A stretch of 64,000 bases of DNA from Meghimatium bilineatum (lineage: Eukaryota; Mollusca; Gastropoda; Stylommatophora; Philomycidae). Position numbers and translations under genes: made by a program. The notes under the pieces were generated by a model, which was not told the origin of the DNA, did no database searches, and saw only the letters and a program-made list of their open reading frames with translations. This document shows positions 59,157-64,000 of the stretch, in pieces (position 1 is the first letter of the stretch; each line of letters starts with the position of its first letter). The DNA lies in the NCBI GenBank assembly GCA_034231615.1, contig CM067316.1, positions 23,769,791-23,833,790 of the forward strand, in the 5' to 3' direction.

Positions 59157-59515
59157 TCTTCTTCAGCGTTCATTCTCAAACTTCCACTGGATCTCTCTAC
59201 TAGCATGACCATATTCCTACTAGATTTCCAACAGAATGTAGTCTAGAGCAGGGGTCGGCAACCTTTTGCTAACTGTGTGCCAACTTAAGGTTTCAAATTA
59301 TTCAGAATGCTACGCCCAAGTGCCGAAACGAGCGAGGAAACCGCGCAAATCGATTTAGAATAAACTTTATGCAGGAAACGTGAAGAGTCTGCGTGCCATT
59401 TGAAATTGCTTGACGTGCCAAGTGTGGCATAGGTTGCAGACCCTTGGTCTAGAGAATGAAAATGCATTGTTTTGCCATTTTATTTACACCAATGGCTCAA
59501 CACATCCAATTTCAT
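59157..59515 (-). mobile_element. SINE-B copy split by a hAT-like MITE
   Basis: CTTCTTCAGCGTTCATTCTC, CACTGGATCTCTCTACTAGC and AACAGAATGTAGTCTAGAG precede the insert. After it, the element resumes with AGAGAATGAAAATGCATTG, ACACCAATGGCTCAACACAT and CCAATTT. Joined across the target site these form a complete reversed SINE-B. Confidence 0.85.
59249..59446. mobile_element. hAT-like MITE, 198 bp, perfect 8-bp target duplication
   Basis: The element is bounded by GTCTAGAG at 59241-59248 and 59447-59454. The left end is CAGGGGTCGGCAACC; the right end read inward is CAAGGGTCTGCAACC. CAGGGGTCGGCAA-type termini and 8-bp duplications are characteristic of hAT superfamily elements. There is no transposase. 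Confidence 0.88.
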
Positions 59516-59835
59516 TGTTAATCCCCATTTATTATTAACAATAGAGAAATCCTGAATCCATTAATGCGCGGTGAAATTTGTTCCAGATCTTTATTTTGTC
59601 TAGAAGACTCCAGCTATCAGCTGTGTGTGATGTTTTAATTTACAGAATATACAGATGAGGGTAAATCATTGTTTATATAAAGTGCTGTGGGGCTTCCATT
59701 AGAGGAATCCTCACTACACAGGCAGAGCCGTGCCATGCTATGATGCAGAGAGGCGGCAGCATCTATTAGAGATTTGCTTTTGCTAATTGGTTGGTCAAGT
59801 GAGCCACTTGTGAGACATTCAAACCATACTGAAAT

Positions 59836-60031
59836 AGTACTTACGTAAAACACAGGTTTTTAGAATGTTCCACTTAGACACAATGAACTATCACTAAAAC
59901 TAGGGTGTTATGATGTGTAAACAATAAAACATACAAATTACAATACACAAAACATATGTTTTGTGTTAGTTTTAGTGATAGTCCGTCGTGTCTAAGTGGA
60001 GCACTATAAAAACCTGTGTTTTATGTAAGCA
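59836..60031. mobile_element. Foldback MITE IR-F
   Basis: The left arm AGTACTTACGTAAAACACAG with CCACTTAGACACAATGAACT pairs with the right arm AGTCCGTCGTGTCTAAGTGG and CTGTGTTTTATGTAAGCACT. Arms are about 68 bp with a loop of about 62 bp. A flanking block GTTGTTACGTTTCATGCTTC recurs reversed near 52293-52312. Fragments of the terminus also occur near 60945 and 61827. Confidence 0.83.
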
Positions 60032-60454
60032 CTATTGTTGTTACGTTTCATGCTTCACCTTATATTGGAACCATACTGAAATATAGAGTTGAAGGTCAAT
60101 AGTTGAAACTTAGATTTCGATTAAGTTGGTTGACTTCATCAAAAGATGAACAAACTACAACTTATCGAGTACATAATTATAGCAAAAGACATAGGAAGTT
60201 TGAGACCATTGTAGTTAATCTTCGAAATTGTGATATCCCTTTTTTTAAATGTGATTTATTACAATTGAACATTACATGTTATAAACATTTATAAAGTTAA
60301 ATAGAAAAATATGGAAAATTTACAAGTTTTCATTGTTGTAGTTTTAGCATTAACATAAGACTAGAATTATTGAAGATTTTTAAAATTCTATTTTGTTGTC
60401 TATTTTTCTTCTTGTAGCCCTAGCCTTTTTGTTAAATGTTCTTTTATATTAAAT

Positions 60455-60745
60455 TCATTCATTCATTTTCCTTTTGCGCTGAAGTTAGCGCATAGGGCAG
60501 AGGTCAGATCTCTCCAATTCTGTCTGTTCAAAGCTATTCTGTGCAGTTCTTGAATAGTATGAATATTGGTTGTTTTACTTTCTCTAAGTATTGTTCTTCT
60601 GAGTGTTTCTTTTGGTCTACCCCTTGCTCTTTTGCCTGTAGGTATCCATTCAAGAGATTGGTGGTGTATTCTGTTGGTGTCTGCGCGTAGGACATGCCCG
60701 ATGTAGGACCAACGGTGTTTTCTGATAACATCTGTGATGAAATTT
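60455..60745 (-). pseudogene. LINE C-terminal fragment (CR1/L2-like), twin of 27780-28100
   Basis: Reverse-strand sequence matches 27780-28100 almost base for base, including CTACATCGGGCATGTCCTAC, GAATGGATACCTACAGGCAA and CAATACTTAGAGAAAGTAAA, and the ATGA-type tail. Coding is now broken. Confidence 0.8.
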
Positions 60746-61091
60746 TGATGTGTTATTAAATACTGTGGATGTATTGAAGTCCACTTTATTATTAGGAAGA
60801 ATTAAGAAGTTATTGAAAAATCAGAATGTAGCAGATGAAATTTGAACCGTGCCCAAACGGTTTGTCTTGTATACCGTTATCTTTTTTTCATGCCCATGTC
60901 CAATGGTTTTATAGTCTGTGCGTGCATTGTATATCTGATCGACCCTGTGTTTTATGTAAATATGATTGTTCTGCAGTTTTACATCAGTCTCACTTATTAT
61001 AGATCTAACTATAGAAACTGTACAACATGCCCTTCATTATTAATGTTAATATAATGTTAATTAGTGCTACAAGGAAATTGTTGGTTGTATA

Positions 61092-61132
61092 TTCTATTCT
61101 TCTTCCACATTCATTTTCAAACTCCTGCAGAA
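61092..61132 (-). repeat. SINE 3' terminal fragment
   Basis: TTCTTCTTCCACATTCATTT and TCAAACTCCTGCAGAAC are only the reversed tail and last 25 bases of SINE-A. Confidence 0.6.
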
Positions 61133-61693
61133 CTAGAACATCTGGAATTAGACAAAAATAAATTTATAAGAGACATTGAACATGAACCAAACTAAGGTTG
61201 TACACTGAATTTTTTATAGTTAAAGAGGAACTAACAACAAAGTAAAACAACTAATAACTTGGTTAGTTACTGAAATTTGATCATCAATATCTTCATAAAA
61301 TTTCATGCATTTCTCCTGATACACTGCTAAAATCATTTCTTTCTCACCGCCATCTGCTAACCTCAGTTGTATATTCTCAAGCTTCTATGAATGCAATGCG
61401 GTAGATTAAACCATAGAAATATACAATGGATGTTTTAATGAAAGGTGCATTTTTTAGGTATGCAGGTTGGTCGAATTAGTAAAAACGCATTGACTCAAGT
61501 TGCAGGGAAAATGTATGCCTCAACTGAATGGCCCTGGTTCACATCTCCTTTGTTATCTTTTATCTTCTGATAATGTCCAGTGTGCTGTTTTAACACTATT
61601 TATCATTAAAATTCATTTGTGTGTAGTTTTTATCACAAACTTATTTCAGCCATTTTTGTTATATATTATATAACCAATTCTCTGTGTTTGCAG

Positions 61694-61787
61694 CTTGTCC
61701 TGGATGTAACATATGTAGAAGAAAACAATCTAATAGATCAAGAGTTCCCTCCAAGTTCTTCTTGGTGCAGTATCAGAAAAATTATAG
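61694..61787 (+). CDS. Next exon of the unidentified plus-strand host gene
   Basis: An exon of 94 bp. The acceptor reads TCTCTGTGTTTGCAG and the donor ATTATAG|GTAAGG. Entry phase 0 agrees with the exon ending at 58800; exit phase is 1. It encodes LVLDVTYVEENNLIDQEFPP, then WCSIRKIIG. The gene continues beyond 64000 or in an exon I did not see. Confidence 0.7.
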
Positions 61788-62089
61788 GTAAGGATATAGT
61801 GATGTGATAGAACTAACTATTGTACGTACGTAAAACACAAGGTCGATCAGCTTTACAATGAGCACACAGACTATTGGGCACTGGTATGAAAAAATACAGA
61901 TAACAGTTTACAAGACAGACTAAATCAGCATTCCATCCCTAATGCTTTGCTGACCAGCCATCCGGAGCGTACTTATCTGCCATTACCATATACCAGCGAT
62001 ATCGAAGAATACCCCTGGCCAATACAGGGACAGAGAGGCATTCAGAGTATTCACTATGAAGATGTTCCTGAAAGAATACGTCACTTGAT

Positions 62090-62116
62090 ATATATATATA
62101 TATATATATATATAAA
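62090..62116. repeat. (TA)n microsatellite at an RTE 3' end
   Basis: A run of TA dinucleotides directly 3' of the minus-strand RTE copy. Confidence 0.85.
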
Positions 62117-62119
62117 TCA

Positions 62120-62945
62120 ATCAATAAACCCATAACCCTTCAGGGTCGTAGGGATACCACATTGGATGCTTCAGCACACAGAGTCCTCCAGCGAATTCTA
62201 TCCTCATCGATGCTGATGAGTGTGGAAATATCTTGCCCTGTCCATTCCTTGATGTTGTCTGTCCATGTCTTTATTTGTCCTCCTCTGCTTCTTCCACCCT
62301 CGACAGTTCCCTGCAGTATTGTTTTTGACAAGGAATCGTGCCTGCATACATGTCCGAACCATGCTAGTTTTCGTCGTTTCACTATTGAAAGCAATGGCTC
62401 CTGGACACCTGCACACATCTCTACTTTATTTCTTACGTACACATTGGTCTTATGTTCCCTATAGGAAATTCGTAGAATTCTTCTGTAGCATTTATACTCG
62501 AAAGCCTGTAATCTCTCCATGTCCGCAGTGAGTGTCAAACTCTCACAACCATACAACACAACAGAAAGCACCAGCGACTTATACAGTTTGATTTTCACTC
62601 CAACACTGATGTTGCTTTTCCAAATCACAGTTAGCCTTGACAAGGATGCTAAAGCCATCTCCAGCCTTATTTTTAGTTCTGCTTTGCATTTACCATCGCT
62701 GCATATACTGGATCCGAGGTATTTGAAGGTATTCACCTCCTCAAGCTTATGTCCATTCATCATGATATTAGTCTGGTTTTCTGTGTCTCTGCTGTTTACC
62801 AAGATTTTGCTCTTATCTGTATTGATTTCCATTCCGTACTTGCTGGTAACTTTTTCCAACTTTGATGTTAATTCTTGCAATGATTGTTCTGACCCAATTA
62901 AAATAAAATCAATATCATCAGCAAAACGCAAGTTGCAAATATATA
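62120..62945 (-). pseudogene. RTE-like reverse transcriptase fragment, open for about 265 codons
   Basis: Minus-strand frame from the catalytic motif NLRFADDIDFI through YGMEINTDKSKI, EEVNTFKYLGSSICSDGKCK, VLYGCESLTLTADMERLQAF, RRILRISYREHKTNVYVRNK, KRRKLAWFGHVCRHDSLSKT and WTDNIKEWTG to VVSLRP and a stop. Recognisable LINE sequence starts at about residue 27 of the 291-codon frame; the residues before it look like target sequence. It is intact in frame but lacks the endonuclease and most of the RT. Confidence 0.9.
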
Positions 62946-63531
62946 TGAAACAAATATCAATATTTTGTTTCATTAAATAATGTAGGATTCCATTCAAGTT
63001 TAAGTTTTGTTTCATTAAAATGTAGGCACTGCTTTATGCACTGTACAAATACATTTAATACTGGGTCTTTATAGGATCGTGGCAGCTGAATAATATTTAG
63101 TATAATTTACATTTGCTATATAAATTGATAAATTATCACCATGCTAAACATGTTAGTATATGCTACAAATTTCTTTAGATCTAAATATGGTTAATGTAAT
63201 TCCAATCATTTAAAAAGGAATGCAATATTTAACACTAAAAATAAGTTTCGTTATTGTTAATGGTGTAGTAATATTTTATTTTAATTTTTTTTAAATTAAT
63301 TTGTTACATGGATTTACAAAATGATCATTATGCTGTAGTAGTAGGCCTATACTGAACAAGTTGTGTTCTATACAAAATTAATGTTCATACAATCTAAATA
63401 TAGTCAATGTATAATTCTAATCATATAATTAAACAACATATACAAAAAATAATATATTTAATAACAAAAGCAAGTTTTTTTTTTTTATTGTTAATGGTAT
63501 ATTAATATTTTATTTAGGAAATGTATTGCGT
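62946..63531. other. Interval without a recognised feature
   Basis: AT-rich. Two loosely similar stretches (63200-63260 and 63430-63510, both with TTATTGTTAATGGT and TAATATTTTATTT) suggest an old tandem duplication of about 235 bp. Confidence 0.5.
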
Positions 63532-63690
63532 AAAATACACCAACATCCGCCGAAGACGGATGTGTCGGACCATTAGTGCAAATAAAACGGCGACACAATG
63601 CATTTCCATTCTCCGGACTACATCCTGCTGGAAATCTAGTGGGACAGAGATCCAGCGGGAGTTTGAGAATGAACACTGAAGAAGAAGAAG
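63532..63690 (+). mobile_element. SINE-B, cleanest plus-strand copy
   Basis: Runs from CCAACATCCGCCGAAGACGG through ATGTGTCGGACCATTAGTGC, AAATAAAACGGCGACACAAT, TTCTCCGGACTACATCCTGC and TGGAAATCTAGTGGGACAGA to GAGTTTGAGAATGAACACTG and a (GAA)n tail. Nearby, AAATACACCAACA (63690-63702) repeats AAATACACCAACA (63533-63545 region), suggesting a target duplication of about 12 bp. Confidence 0.88.
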
Positions 63691-63894
63691 AAATACACCA
63701 ACAAATTCGGGTACTATGATCGCAGTCCAACCCCCGTTTTTGTTCTTGATTCCCATTAGTGACTACCTACATATTTTGTGGTTAATTGATCTAAATATTA
63801 TATCAATAAATAATCAATAATTAATTGCAATATTCATTTTTTAGGGTTATATAATTTTATTTAAATTAATAATGATAAACTTAACTGATAAACA

Positions 63895-64000
63895 CATCAG
63901 GTGCAATGCCGGCTGGCATAGGCAGTCATGGCACTTCACGGCTCTCTGTCCACAGTATTATATATTAAGATGATGTTGTTTCCTGCTGTGCAAGGTTGTC
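63895..64000 (-). pseudogene. RTE/BovB-like C-terminal fragment running off the window
   Basis: The reverse strand begins GACAACCTTGCACAGCAGGA and includes ATACTGTGGACAGAGAGCCG and GCCATGACTGCCTATGCC, almost identical to 54400-54505. It ends at CACCTGATG. It is the same subfamily as the copy at 53940-54515. Confidence 0.8.

Noticed and set aside
1..64000. rRNA, tRNA genes, prokaryotic operons or phage modules
   Set aside because: No rRNA blocks or intact tRNA cloverleaf seen; tRNA-like heads belong to SINE-C copies.
1..64000. Endogenous retrovirus or LTR retrotransposon
   Set aside because: No paired LTRs, primer-binding site, protease or integrase motifs were noticed; all RT motifs are of non-LTR type.

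Overview
This window reads as nuclear DNA of an invertebrate animal. Coding sequence is split into short exons by kilobase-scale introns, there are no bacterial-style operons, and almost every long open frame is a relic of a retrotransposon. The best-preserved LINE (endonuclease, reverse transcriptase, RNase H) resembles elements I associate with molluscs and other spiralians, but the species cannot be named from the sequence.

Host genes. The main host gene is on the minus strand and is invisible to a simple ORF scan. Nine exons between 34357 and 1282 have canonical AG acceptors and GT donors, and every exon junction keeps one reading frame. They encode about 411 residues of what looks like an extracellular protein with two copies of a LolA-like domain. 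The gene continues past the window on both sides. A second host gene of unknown identity is on the plus strand, with two good exons (58667-58800 and 61694-61787) and a possible third (57976-58081).

Layout. 0-12 kb: the 3' exons, RTE and L2-like LINE relics, a TA-flanked DNA transposon (2673-4738) carrying a 24-bp minisatellite, and an inverted-repeat element at 6.1-7.4 kb. 12-21 kb: middle exons, SINEs, and a second copy of the 1.2-kb dispersed repeat that serves as the empty site of the transposon. 21-28.7 kb: one 7.9-kb intron filled by a 41-bp minisatellite that grew inside a SINE, a 48/49-bp minisatellite of about 65 units, and nested LINE fragments. 28.7-34.4 kb: the two most 5' exons found, I-clade LINE relics and a MULE transposase relic. 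35.0-42.5 kb: a very large imperfect palindrome whose right arm is split by a full-looking LINE (37381-41438) and a SINE (41473-41741), both with 11-bp target duplications. 42.5-50.5 kb: microsatellites, LINE relics and an I-clade LINE with RNase H. 50.9-56.2 kb: a second large palindrome with two head-to-tail RTE copies in its right arm. 56-64 kb: foldback MITEs, a hAT-like MITE inside a SINE, the plus-strand gene exons and more RTE relics.

Repeat families. SINE-A is about 270 bp and SINE-B about 155 bp; both end in GAA-rich tails and SINE-A shares a module with the 5' leader of the complete LINE. SINE-C is tRNA-derived. The RTE relics end in (TGA)n or (GAA)n, and the I-clade relics carry RNase H. 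Most insertions are 5'-truncated and several keep perfect target-site duplications, so the nesting order can be read directly.
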